Of a stretch of 21,961 nucleotides of DNA, positions 7,553 through 16,475 are shown piece by piece. The position numbers were made by a program, and so were the translations under genes. The notes beneath the pieces are model-generated. The model was not told the DNA's origin. It saw only the letters and a program-made list of their open reading frames with translations, and did no database searches. Each line of letters opens with the position of its first letter. The stretch's first letter is position 1. The stretch is from a virus. The DNA lies in the IMG/VR virus record IMGVR_UViG_3300038960_000080, positions 1 through 21,961 of that record; one strand, written 5' to 3'.

Positions 7553-9117
7553 TGGCACAAAACCTTAAAATAAATATATTAGCACAAGATAAAACAAAAC
7601 AAGCTTTCAATGGTATCAGAGGGAGATTAGCTGGTCTTAAAAATGCTGTATTATCTGTTAAAGGTGCTTTAGTTAGTGTTGGTGCGGCTATAGTTATAAA
7701 ACAGTTTGTTGATGTAGGAAAAACAGTTGAAGATTTACAAGTAAGATTAAAACAATTATTTGGCAGTACACAAGAGGGTGCAAAAGCTTTTGATGTTATG
7801 GCTAAATTTGCAAGTAGAGTTCCTTTTTCACTAGATGAAATACAAGCGGCATCTGGTAATCTAGCTGTTGTTGCTGGAGATGCAAATAGACTTTCAAAGA
7901 TATTAGAGATTACAGGTAATGTTGCGGCAGTAACAGGATTAGATTTTAGAACTACTGGAGAACAAATACAAAGATCATTTGCTGGTGGTATTGCTGCGGC
8001 AGATATTTTTAGAGAAAAAGGTGTTAGAGATATGTTAGGTTTTAAAGCTGGTGCAACAGTAACAGCAGAGGAAACCATAAAAGCATTTGAAAGAGTTTTT
8101 GGAAAAGGTGGTAAATTTGGAAATGCAACAAAAGAATTATCTACAACATTTACTGGTACTTTATCAATGCTTGGAGATAAATTATTTAATTTTAAAAAGA
8201 ATGTAGCAAACGCACAATTTTTTGATGAACTAAAAAAAGCATTTTCAGATTTAGATGCTTTTCTTGAAAGAAATGCAAGAGACATAGAAGCTATAGCAAA
8301 AGCATTAGGAAAAACTTTAGCATTTGCAGTTAAAGCATTTGCAACAGCAGTAAGAGGTATTGGACAAGCTGTAGGTTTTGTGAGGCGACAAATAGAAAAT
8401 TTATTAAGAGCATTAGGTGTAGATATACCTTTAACAGTTGAAATAGTAAAAAGTTCAGAAGCGGCACAAGAACTATCTGCTGGTTTAGTTAAAGCAAAAA
8501 CTATTTTAGAAGAATCACTTGAAATTATAAAAAAACAAAATCAAAGTTTTAGCATTTCTAAAGAACTTGTTGCTTCTATAAACAAAGGAGTTCAAGGAGT
8601 TTCAAGAGCATTTGCAGAAACTTTAGTATTAGGTAAAAAATTAAATACAAGTCTTAAAGAACTTGCTCAATCAATACTTATAGAAGTTATTGCAAAAACA
8701 ACTGAAAGATTATTATTATTAAAAGTAGAACAAGTTTTAGAACAAATAAGCATCATACAACAAGAGAAAAAATTAAAAATTTTAAGAGAACAAGGTAAAG
8801 AACTTAGAAAAAACACAGGTTTAGGTTTTGTAAATACTGCTTTATCTTTTTTACCAACTTTTGCTAGTGGTGGTGCTATAAGAAAAGGACAACCAGCTAT
8901 CGTAGGAGAAAAAGGTGCTGAGATGTTTATTCCAAACTCATCAGGTCAAATTACCCAAACGGCTAGAGGAACTGGTGGGGGTGCTGTCAATGTTAATTTT
9001 AATATTAACACAATAGATTCAAGAGGGTTCGACCAAGCATTAGTAGAAAACAGAGGCACTATTACATCAATAATAAATAATGCTCTAACAGAAAAAGGCA
9101 GAGGAGAAATAATTTAA
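7552..9117 (+). CDS. Tape measure protein
   Basis: 521 residues. The tape measure sets tail length and is ejected ahead of the DNA. The N-terminus (LKINILAQDKTKQAFNGIRG) and the long Ala-rich helices, with hydrophobic stretches such as LVSVGAAIVIKQF, fit the family. The VPFSLDEIQAASGNLAVVAG region matches the conserved tape measure domain seen in many phages. Near the C-terminus (about residues 435-462) is the typical FASGGAIRKGQPAIVGEKGA followed by EMFIPN. At roughly 0.15 nm per residue this length suggests a tail of about 80 nm, which is short for a siphovirus; that figure is inference. Confidence 0.92.
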   Translation: MAQNLKINILAQDKTKQAFNGIRGRLAGLKNAVLSVKGALVSVGAAIVIKQFVDVGKTVEDLQVRLKQLFGSTQEGAKAFDVMAKFASRVPFSLDEIQAASGNLAVVAGDANRLSKILEITGNVAAVTGLDFRTTGEQIQRSFAGGIAAADIFREKGVRDMLGFKAGATVTAEETIKAFERVFGKGGKFGNATKELSTTFTGTLSMLGDKLFNFKKNVANAQFFDELKKAFSDLDAFLERNARDIEAIAKALGKTLAFAVKAFATAVRGIGQAVGFVRRQIENLLRALGVDIPLTVEIVKSSEAAQELSAGLVKAKTILEESLEIIKKQNQSFSISKELVASINKGVQGVSRAFAETLVLGKKLNTSLKELAQSILIEVIAKTTERLLLLKVEQVLEQISIIQQEKKLKILREQGKELRKNTGLGFVNTALSFLPTFASGGAIRKGQPAIVGEKGAEMFIPNSSGQITQTARGTGGGAVNVNFNINTIDSRGFDQALVENRGTITSIINNALTEKGRGEII

Positions 9118-9737
9118 TGTCAGGTGCTTTTCCAATATCAAGTGCTGGTTTTGAAACGATGGGTATAAAATCAGTTCAAAATACAATTATTTCAAAATCA
9201 TTGTCAGGTAAAAAACTTTCAAGACAAATTGATAATCAAAGATTTGGTTTTACTGCTAGAATAATTGTAGGAAAAAGATCAGATATATATGGCGAACTTA
9301 TGGCTTTTATTATTAAACAAAGATCAGGTAAAGAAAATTTTACAATAATCCCCCCTGAAGTCGAAGATGCAAGAGGTGTAGAAACAGGAACATTAGCTGT
9401 CAATGGAAGTCATACTGCTGGAGATACGACTATTGCTATTGATGGATTTGCGGCAGATTCAGCAAATCGTTTGAGAGTTGGAGATTTTATAAAATTTAAC
9501 GGACATACAAAAGTTTATATGGTTGTTGCAGATGTAACTAGTTCATCAGGTGCGGCTACAGTAACAATAGAACCACCTTTAGTTTCTAGTTTGGCAGATG
9601 ACGAAACTGTTAGTTATGACAATATACCTTTTACAGTTCATCTTACAAACGACATACAAGAGTTTGGTGCTATTGGCTCTGACAAAGATGGAAACCTTTT
9701 ATATCAATTTGAATTTGATGTAGAAGAATCCATATAA
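9117..9737 (+). CDS. Distal tail/minor tail protein, probable
   Basis: 206 residues directly downstream of the tape measure, where siphoviruses encode the distal tail protein that starts the baseplate. The N-terminal part (FPISSAGFETMGIKSVQNT, then LSGKKLSRQIDNQRFGFTAR) resembles the first domain of marine siphophage minor tail proteins. A later insert with VGDFIKFNGHTKVYMVVADV looks like a small beta-barrel that ends in IEPPL. Gene order is conserved with the hub-associated gene downstream. The exact baseplate role is inferred from position and this weak similarity. Confidence 0.65.
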   Translation: MSGAFPISSAGFETMGIKSVQNTIISKSLSGKKLSRQIDNQRFGFTARIIVGKRSDIYGELMAFIIKQRSGKENFTIIPPEVEDARGVETGTLAVNGSHTAGDTTIAIDGFAADSANRLRVGDFIKFNGHTKVYMVVADVTSSSGAATVTIEPPLVSSLADDETVSYDNIPFTVHLTNDIQEFGAIGSDKDGNLLYQFEFDVEESI

Positions 9738-9967
9738 TGAAAAAGTATAAAATTACACATTTGATTAGTGCAGATTTTGAAGCTACAGCTATTGTTAATG
9801 AAGATCAGATAGATACTAATTTAAACGATCTAAAAGACTATAAAAAACCTGATAGTAAATTTAATTTTACCATGTTAAAAGGTACTGAAAGCATAACAAG
9901 AAGTTATTACGAGGAATATGGCGAGAACACTAACAACATCAGTAAAAAACGAATTAGCGACAAATGA
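9737..9967 (+). CDS. Small tail-module protein of unknown function
   Basis: 76 residues. Its ATG overlaps the previous stop as TAATG and it fills the gap before the next tail gene, overlapping that gene by 50 nt (9918-9967), an unusually long same-strand overlap for this genome. The protein has an N-terminal strand-rich part (YKITHLISADFEATAIV) and a charged C-terminus (TNNISKKRISDK). The C-terminal 17 residues are encoded over the next gene's start and may be under constraint from both frames. No family was recognised. Confidence 0.6.
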   Translation: MKKYKITHLISADFEATAIVNEDQIDTNLNDLKDYKKPDSKFNFTMLKGTESITRSYYEEYGENTNNISKKRISDK

Positions 9968-10484
9968 GATTAGACCAATCCATCTGATTACTATTGGTTT
10001 TGGAACACCTGTAAATATAACTGATTGTGGATTTAGTTTAACATCTTCTATATCTGGTTCTAGTGTTACTTATTCTCCATCATCTTTTTTAGTATCTATT
10101 CCATCATTTACAGAAGAAACAGATGTAACAAAAACATCATTACAACTTGCTTTATCTGGTGCAGATCAAACATTTATATCAACTTGTTTGAATGAAAATA
10201 TTGTAAATGATAGTGTTGATATATTTAGAGGATTTTTAGATAGTTCAAATGCAATCATAGCTGACCCTGTATTATTGTATTCAGGAAATATAGATACTTT
10301 CCAAATAGATGAAACAACAACAGAATCAACAGTAATTTTAACAGTTGTATCTCATTGGGCAGACTTTGAAAAAAAATCTGGCAGACAAACAAACAATAAT
10401 TCACAACAAAGATTTTTTAGCACAGATGTTGGTATGGATTTTTCAAGTCAAACTGTGCTTGATATTAAATGGGGTCGAGCATAA
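9918..10484 (+). CDS. Tail hub-associated protein, DUF2163-like
   Basis: 188 residues. The N-terminal RTLTTSVKNELATNEIRPIH motif, the strand LITIGFGTPVNITDCG and the C-terminal HWADFEKKSGRQTNNNSQQR followed by FFSTDVGMDF segment match proteins encoded between the distal tail and tail-tip genes of gene-transfer-agent-like and marine siphophage tails (DUF2163/BR0599 type). They are thought to form part of the baseplate hub. I chose the ATG at 9918 because the conserved N-terminal motif begins right after it; the GAGGA upstream sits unusually close to the ATG. The gene ends in a TAATG overlap with the tail-tip gene. Confidence 0.7.
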   Translation: MARTLTTSVKNELATNEIRPIHLITIGFGTPVNITDCGFSLTSSISGSSVTYSPSSFLVSIPSFTEETDVTKTSLQLALSGADQTFISTCLNENIVNDSVDIFRGFLDSSNAIIADPVLLYSGNIDTFQIDETTTESTVILTVVSHWADFEKKSGRQTNNNSQQRFFSTDVGMDFSSQTVLDIKWGRA

Positions 10485-13372
10485 TGGGATTTTTCAAAAG
10501 AGTATTCAAAGCGGCAACAACAGTATTTAGAGCAGTAAAAGCATTTAATTTTTTAGGAAACATAAATCCATTTGTAGCTTTAGGTGTATTTGCTGTTGGT
10601 TGGTTATTTGTAAGATCAAGAAAACCTGATGTTCCTGATTTTGGTACAAATGATTTTGAAGAAACTGAACGAGGAATATTACTTAATAAACAATCAAATA
10701 ACTCATCTATACCTGTGGTCTATGGGGAAAGACTAATAGGCGGCACAAGAGTATTTATACAAACATCAGGAACAGATAATGAATTTTTATATATTGCTTT
10801 AGTTCTATGTGAGGGAGAAATAAACTCAATAGAAGAAATAAGAGTAGATGATAAAGTTGTTACATTTTCAGGTGCATTGACAGATAATACTCAAAGGACA
10901 GTAGCAAGTTCAGATTCTAATTTTTATAAAGATAGTGTTAGTTATATTACTGTTGAGCCACATTTAGGAACAGATGGTCAAAGTGCATCAAGTCTTTTAT
11001 CAACATTATCAGGCTGGGGTACAAATCATAAATTATCAGGAATTGCATATTTAGCATTAAGATTCAAATGGAATCAAGATATATTTGGTGGAATACCAAC
11101 TGTACAAGCAAAAGTAAAAGGAAGAAAAGTTGTTACATTAGATTCAAGTTTAAGTGAATCATCTGAAACATTTTCTACAAATCCAGCATTTTGTTTGTTA
11201 GATTATTTAAGAAACGAAAGATATGGTAAAGGTATTGCAACAGCAAATATAGATTTACAAAGTTTTAGAGATGCTTCACAAGTTTGTATTACACAAGTTA
11301 CACCATTTTCAGGTGGAAGTGATATAAATATATTTGATACAAATGCTGTTCTTGATACATCAAAAAAAGTTATAGATAATGTCAGAGATATATTAAGAGG
11401 TTGCAGAGGTTATCTTCCTTATGTTCAAGGCAAGTATAAATTAGTTATTGAGACAACAGGTACAGCTTCAGTATCTTTAGACGAAGATGATATTATTGGT
11501 GGATATTCTTTATCTTCTCCTACAAAAAATTCTAAATACAACAGAGTCATCGCAACATTTATAAATCCAGATCGTAATTTTCAAGCAGATCAAGTTACAT
11601 TTCCACCAACAGATGATAGTGGTTTGGCATCAGCAGATAGACACGCAACTATGAAAACTGCTGATGGTGGATTTTTGTTAGAGGGAAAGTTTGATTTCAA
11701 AACTATTACTTCTCCATATCAAGCTGAAGAAATGGCTGAGATTATTCTCAGACGAAGCAGAGAATCTTTAGGTCTAAGTATTGTTGTTGGGTTTAATGCT
11801 TATCAATTACACATTGGAGATATTGTAAATATAACATTATCTAGTTTAGGTTTTTCTACAAAAGCTTTCAGAGTTATACAAATGACTTTTAATGATGATT
11901 ATACAATAACTTTACAATTAGTTGAACATCAAGATAGTCATTATACTTTTGCATCAAAGACACAAGTTTCATCTACACCATCAACTACTTTACCAAATCC
12001 ATTTGTAGTTCAACCACCAGCATCAGTAACTTTATCTGACACATTAGTTGAATACAATGACGGCACAGTTATTGTTGCTTTAGATGTTGCTATCGGTGTA
12101 TCTCCTGACAGCTTTGTTGATTTTTACCAAGTAGAATACAAACTAAGTACAGATTCAGATTTTATTATAGGTTCAAGAGGTTCATCATTAACACATAGAA
12201 TACTTAATGTTATTGACCAAAAAGTGTATGATGTAAGAGTAAAAGCTGTAAATACACAGGGAGTTAGTTCATCATTTGTTACAGCACAAAGAACTATTGT
12301 AGGTGCTATTGCACCACCATCAGATGTTCAAAACTTTACTTGTAATGTATCTGGTCAAGATGCTCATTTAAGTTATGATGCAATATCAGATTTAGATTTA
12401 GCATTTTATCAAATAAGATTTTCTGAAAAAACTGATGGTACTGCTGAATGGTTAAACTCAGTAAATCTTGTAACTAAAGTATCAAGACCAGCAACATCAA
12501 TAACAGTTCCAGCAAGAGTAGGAACTTATTTAATAAAAGCTGTAGATAAATTAGGTAATTTTAGTTCCAATGCAACAGCAGTAATATCTAATGTTGTTGG
12601 TGTAGAAAACTTTAATAATATTACAACTGTCAATGAACATCCTACATTCGCTGGTACTAAGACTGATGTTTCATTATCTGATAATGCTATAATACTTAAT
12701 TCAAGTGAATTATTTGATTCCGCTTCAGGATTATTTGATGCTAACACAACTAGATTTTTCGATTCAGGTGTTGCTAATGCTGACTTTTTAGCATCAGGAA
12801 CTTATGATTTTGAAAATGTTATAGATATTGGTGCAAAACATACAGCAAGAATTACAGCTTCTTTAACACAATCAGCTAGAAATCCTGATGATTTATTTGA
12901 TAATAGGTCTGGTAATTTTGATTCAGGAAAATCAAATTTTGATGGAGACACACCAGCTAACTGTGATGCTCATTTAGAAATTGCAACTTCAGATGACAAT
13001 TCTACATTTACATCTTTTCAGACTTTTGTTATAGGAAACTACACAGCAAGATTTTTTAAATTTAGACTTGTATTAACATCAAGTGATTTAGCTTCTACTG
13101 CTGTTGTGTCAGAAGCTACAGTAAAGATTGATATGGCTGATAGAATTTTTAGTGGAAATGATATAGTTTCAGGTACATCTACAAAAACTGTTACATTTAC
13201 TACACCATTTAAAACAACAGGTTATGCAGTTGGTATTACAGGAGAGAATATGGCTACAGGAGATTTCTTTACAGTATCAAATAAAACTGTTAATGGTTTT
13301 GATGTATTGTTTCAAAATTCAAGCGGAAGTAATATTTCAAGAACTTTTGATTTTATTGCAAAAGGATTTTAA
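10484..13372 (+). CDS. Tail-tip/central fibre protein with FN3 domains (host specificity J-like)
   Basis: 962 residues from the ATG at 10484, which overlaps the previous stop as TAATG; an upstream in-frame ATG at 10469 would add five residues but lies inside the previous gene. Residues 24-43 form a hydrophobic segment (LGNINPFVALGVFAVGWLFV), common at the N-terminus of this family. The region with IPVVYGERLIGGTRVFI starts the hub fold, which continues to about residue 500 and includes LLDYLRNERYGKGI and EEMAEIILRRSRESLGL. Two fibronectin type III-like domains follow (about 508-607 and 608-705), then a beta-rich C-terminus that would project from the tail tip and could contact the host surface. 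This is the largest gene in the window. Confidence 0.85.
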   Translation: MGFFKRVFKAATTVFRAVKAFNFLGNINPFVALGVFAVGWLFVRSRKPDVPDFGTNDFEETERGILLNKQSNNSSIPVVYGERLIGGTRVFIQTSGTDNEFLYIALVLCEGEINSIEEIRVDDKVVTFSGALTDNTQRTVASSDSNFYKDSVSYITVEPHLGTDGQSASSLLSTLSGWGTNHKLSGIAYLALRFKWNQDIFGGIPTVQAKVKGRKVVTLDSSLSESSETFSTNPAFCLLDYLRNERYGKGIATANIDLQSFRDASQVCITQVTPFSGGSDINIFDTNAVLDTSKKVIDNVRDILRGCRGYLPYVQGKYKLVIETTGTASVSLDEDDIIGGYSLSSPTKNSKYNRVIATFINPDRNFQADQVTFPPTDDSGLASADRHATMKTADGGFLLEGKFDFKTITSPYQAEEMAEIILRRSRESLGLSIVVGFNAYQLHIGDIVNITLSSLGFSTKAFRVIQMTFNDDYTITLQLVEHQDSHYTFASKTQVSSTPSTTLPNPFVVQPPASVTLSDTLVEYNDGTVIVALDVAIGVSPDSFVDFYQVEYKLSTDSDFIIGSRGSSLTHRILNVIDQKVYDVRVKAVNTQGVSSSFVTAQRTIVGAIAPPSDVQNFTCNVSGQDAHLSYDAISDLDLAFYQIRFSEKTDGTAEWLNSVNLVTKVSRPATSITVPARVGTYLIKAVDKLGNFSSNATAVISNVVGVENFNNITTVNEHPTFAGTKTDVSLSDNAIILNSSELFDSASGLFDANTTRFFDSGVANADFLASGTYDFENVIDIGAKHTARITASLTQSARNPDDLFDNRSGNFDSGKSNFDGDTPANCDAHLEIATSDDNSTFTSFQTFVIGNYTARFFKFRLVLTSSDLASTAVVSEATVKIDMADRIFSGNDIVSGTSTKTVTFTTPFKTTGYAVGITGENMATGDFFTVSNKTVNGFDVLFQNSSGSNISRTFDFIAKGF

Positions 13373-13389
13373 AAGGAGTATAAGCAAAT

Positions 13390-14400
13390 ATGGCTCAACA
13401 TGACATGAATATCGCTAACCAATCTTTCCCTGATTTCAGGACAGATTTGAATAATGCTTTATCAGCTTTGAATACAATGCACTCAGGAACAAGCAGACCT
13501 AGTGGTGCGGCTGTTGGTACAATGTGGCTTGATACAACAAACTCAGGCTCAAACAGTTTAGAAATTAAATTTTTTGATGGCTCGGATGACATTTCTTTTG
13601 CAACAGTTGATACATCAGCAAATACTATAAACTTTATAGATAGTGCTGTTGCATCAGATTTAGTTAATGACACATCTCCTCAACTTGGTGGAGATTTAGA
13701 TACAAATTCTTTTAATATTAAGATAGATGATGCCCATTTTATTGCAGATGAAAATGGTAACGAACAAATAATATTTCAAACAACTTCATCAGCAGTTAAT
13801 CAGTTTGATATAACAAATGCCGCTACAGGCAATAATCCTATTTTTGAAGCTACAGGTGGAGATACAAATATTGGTATTGATTTAAAACCAAAAGGTTCAG
13901 GAGAAGTTGTTATAGGAACAGGTGCGGCTTCAGCAACTTTAACAACAAAAGGTGCTTATGATTTAATTCTTGATACAAATGCTGGTACAAACTCAGGAAA
14001 TATTACGATAACAGATGGTGCAAATGGTAATATAGATGTATCTACAAACGGAACAGGTTATATCAAATTCAATGATCTAGCTTATATTCCTCAACAAGCA
14101 TTAACATCATCATCAAATGCTGTAGCTTGGGATGTTCAAGCTAAACCAAACGCATATCATTTAACAACAGAAAATACTACATTCTCTGCACCAACTAATT
14201 CAGTTGAGGGTTCATTTATTTGTTTAGAAATAAATTATGATGGTTCACACACAATCGCATTTAATACTATTTTTGAGTTTGCGGCTTCAACTGCACCAAC
14301 ATTTACTTCAACAGATGGTAAAACTGATATATTAGTTTTTAGATACAATGGTTCAGTTTGGCAAGAAGTCGGAAGAACATTAAATTTAAGTGAAAGTTAA
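13390..14400 (+). CDS. Tail fibre protein
   Basis: 336 residues; AAGGAG lies 12 nt before ATG, a rather long spacing. The N-terminal part (FRTDLNNALSALNTMHSG, then PSGAAVGTMWLDTTN) is the motif that in many marine phages begins fibre proteins attached to the tail tip. DTSPQLGGDLDTNSFNIK starts a repetitive beta region rich in Asn, Thr and Gly with GVDLKPKG-like repeats (GIDLKPKGSGEVVIGTG), as in beta-helical fibre shafts. The C-terminal domain (SFICLEINYDGSHTIAF, then TDILVFRYNGSVWQEVGR) occurs as a head domain in marine fibres. It probably binds the host surface. Confidence 0.75.
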   Translation: MAQHDMNIANQSFPDFRTDLNNALSALNTMHSGTSRPSGAAVGTMWLDTTNSGSNSLEIKFFDGSDDISFATVDTSANTINFIDSAVASDLVNDTSPQLGGDLDTNSFNIKIDDAHFIADENGNEQIIFQTTSSAVNQFDITNAATGNNPIFEATGGDTNIGIDLKPKGSGEVVIGTGAASATLTTKGAYDLILDTNAGTNSGNITITDGANGNIDVSTNGTGYIKFNDLAYIPQQALTSSSNAVAWDVQAKPNAYHLTTENTTFSAPTNSVEGSFICLEINYDGSHTIAFNTIFEFAASTAPTFTSTDGKTDILVFRYNGSVWQEVGRTLNLSES

Positions 14401-14403
14401 AAT

Positions 14404-15027
14404 ATGTATGCAATAGTAGAAGATAATCAAATAACACAATATGTAAATTTTCCTAAATCAATTGTGATAGGAGATGTAAGATACCCAGCTAAAATTTTTG
14501 AATTATGGTCTCAATCAGAAAAAGAAGCAATAGGTATTTATGAAATAGTAGTTGATAAAACAAACTACAAAGACCCAGCATATTACATCAATACAGATTC
14601 ATCTTATACATTTGCAGATGGTCAAGTCACTGAATCTTGGGGAACTGCTACACCAAAAAGATTAGAAGATGAAGATGCAGTAGATGAAGATGGAGAAAAT
14701 ATTTTAGATGATGATGGCAACCAAGTAATTAATTATGGTTTAAAAACAGAGAAAAAAAGAATTGTAAAACAACAAGCATCAGGATTATTAGCACCAACAG
14801 ATTGGTATGTTATAAAAGCAACAGAAGTGTCAGATTATAATGTTCCTGAAAATATCACAACATTTAGATCAGATGTTCGAGCAAAATCAAATGAAATGGA
14901 ATCTCAAATAGATGCTTGTACTAATGTTGATGAATTAAAAACACTTTATGAATATGTAAATATAGGAACAGAAGAAAACCCTGTAATTGAAAGACCACTA
15001 GCAGAATTTCCTAAAGAGGTTGTCTAA
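14404..15027 (+). CDS. Tail fibre assembly/chaperone-like protein
   Basis: 207 residues lying between fibre genes. The N-terminus begins MYAIVEDNQITQYVNFP and leads into an Asp/Glu-rich middle (LEDEDAVDEDGENILDDDGN). The segment SGLLAPTDWYVIKATEVSD resembles the LAxTDWYVxRxxE motif shared by phage proteins of the DUF4376/tail-fibre-assembly type, and a helical C-terminal part follows with regular Glu and Arg residues (RSDVRAKSNEMESQIDAC). Such proteins help fold or attach the neighbouring fibre. Some members stay in the virion, so a structural role cannot be excluded. Confidence 0.6.
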   Translation: MYAIVEDNQITQYVNFPKSIVIGDVRYPAKIFELWSQSEKEAIGIYEIVVDKTNYKDPAYYINTDSSYTFADGQVTESWGTATPKRLEDEDAVDEDGENILDDDGNQVINYGLKTEKKRIVKQQASGLLAPTDWYVIKATEVSDYNVPENITTFRSDVRAKSNEMESQIDACTNVDELKTLYEYVNIGTEENPVIERPLAEFPKEVV

Positions 15028-16475
15028 TGCCACTTATACTTGGAACTAACTCCATAAAAGATACAGGCTATGATGTAGCTAACTCATTAAGGTTTAATGA
15101 TGGGAGTTCAGATTATTTAGTAAGGTCATTAGGTAGTCAATCAAGTTTAAGAATAGGCACATTTAGTTTTTGGATTAAATTAAGTCAAATTACAGTAAAT
15201 CGTCAAATATATTCAAACGAAGTAGAGAATGACAATAATAGAGGATATATACAATTAACAAACACAGATGAATTAAGAATAGTAGATAATGATAATTCTG
15301 GAACCCATATTCAATTAAAAACAAATAGAAAATTAAGAGATGTGTCTGCGTGGTATCATATCGTTATAAGAATTGACACAACACAATCAACAAGCACAGA
15401 CAGGGTAAGAGTATATATCAATGGAGTCCAAGAAACAAGTTTTGCTCAGACAGATTATCCATCACAAAATGATGATTTAAAAATATTTGAAGGTGGTCAA
15501 ACAAATAAAAATTTATTAGGATCAGGTTATCCAGCAGGAAGTTCTTATATAGATGGTTATATTTGTGAATTTGTTTATTGTGATGGTCAATCACTAGACC
15601 CTACCTCATTTGGAGAGTTTGATTCTGATAGTCCTAATGTATGGAAGCCAATAGATGTATCAGGATTAACATTTGGAAATAATGGATTTTATTTAGATTT
15701 TGAGGATAGTTCAGCTTTAGGAAAAGATGTATCAGGAAACTCTAATAACTTTACTGTAAATAATTTAACAAGTGTAGATCAATCTACTGATACTTGCACA
15801 AATAATTTTGCAACATTGAATCCTTTAACAAATACAAGAGGAACTTCTCAAAATTTTAAAGAGGGTAATTTACAAATAGATGGTACTGGCTCAGGTGCTG
15901 GTGCAAGTGCATCTACAATATCAACAAGCACATCAGGAAAATATTATATAGAATGTAAAATAGATTCATTAGGAAGTGGTTATGCAGAATTTTTTGCAAT
16001 AGCAACTTCTTCTTATGCTAATCATACACTTGGTTATTTTGAAACAAATACAGATACTATTCTTTGGAATCTTGATTATAGATCTGGTCAATCAAAAATA
16101 AGAAAAGATGGCAGTAGTATTATAACCACACCAACTTCATTTTCAAATGGAGATATAATAGGTATGGCTATAGATGTTGATAATGGTAAAATTTATTTTC
16201 ACAGAAACGGCACTTATGTAAATTATAGTGGCACTCAAAATCCATCATCAGGAAGTAATGGTATTACTTTACCAACTTCATCAGATGGTTATTTAATAGC
16301 AGCTTCAGTAGATAATAATTCAGGATCAGGTACAACACTTACAATGAACTTTGGCTCTCCGTCATTTAGTATTTCATCAGGAAATAGTGATGGTAATGGC
16401 TATGGAAACTTTGAATATTCTGTACCATCAGGATATTATAGCTTATGCACTAAAAACTTAGCGGAGTTTGGATAA
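15027..16475 (+). CDS. Tail fibre with LamG/concanavalin-like and SPRY-like domains
   Basis: 482 residues, starting as a TAATG overlap. After a short N-terminus (MPLILGTNSIKDTGYDVANS) comes a laminin G/concanavalin-like jelly roll (about residues 20-190) with LRIGTFSFWIKLSQ, AWYHIVIRIDT and RVYINGVQETSF, the typical strands of that fold. ESSALGKDVSGNSNNF-like sequence (FEDSSALGKDVSGNSNNFTV) links it to a second beta domain (about 310-450) with YYIECKIDSL, DIIGMAIDVDNGKIYF and HRNGTYVNYSG, which is SPRY/B30.2-like. Both folds commonly bind glycans or proteins, so this is a strong receptor-binding candidate. No catalytic motif is visible. Confidence 0.78.
   Translation: MPLILGTNSIKDTGYDVANSLRFNDGSSDYLVRSLGSQSSLRIGTFSFWIKLSQITVNRQIYSNEVENDNNRGYIQLTNTDELRIVDNDNSGTHIQLKTNRKLRDVSAWYHIVIRIDTTQSTSTDRVRVYINGVQETSFAQTDYPSQNDDLKIFEGGQTNKNLLGSGYPAGSSYIDGYICEFVYCDGQSLDPTSFGEFDSDSPNVWKPIDVSGLTFGNNGFYLDFEDSSALGKDVSGNSNNFTVNNLTSVDQSTDTCTNNFATLNPLTNTRGTSQNFKEGNLQIDGTGSGAGASASTISTSTSGKYYIECKIDSLGSGYAEFFAIATSSYANHTLGYFETNTDTILWNLDYRSGQSKIRKDGSSIITTPTSFSNGDIIGMAIDVDNGKIYFHRNGTYVNYSGTQNPSSGSNGITLPTSSDGYLIAASVDNNSGSGTTLTMNFGSPSFSISSGNSDGNGYGNFEYSVPSGYYSLCTKNLAEFG

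Noticed and set aside
7416-8285. Long minus-strand open frame (289 codons) opposite the chaperone extension and tape measure
   Set aside because: It is antisense to well-supported tail genes, its product is a low-complexity Ser/Leu/Phe/Ala sequence of the kind expected from reverse reading of AT-rich helical genes, and no ribosome binding site or family pattern is visible.
10345-10530. Plus-strand frame spanning the end of the hub-associated gene and the start of the tail-tip gene
   Set aside because: Both overlapped genes have family-like sequence and a TAATG junction; this frame has neither and is a shadow.
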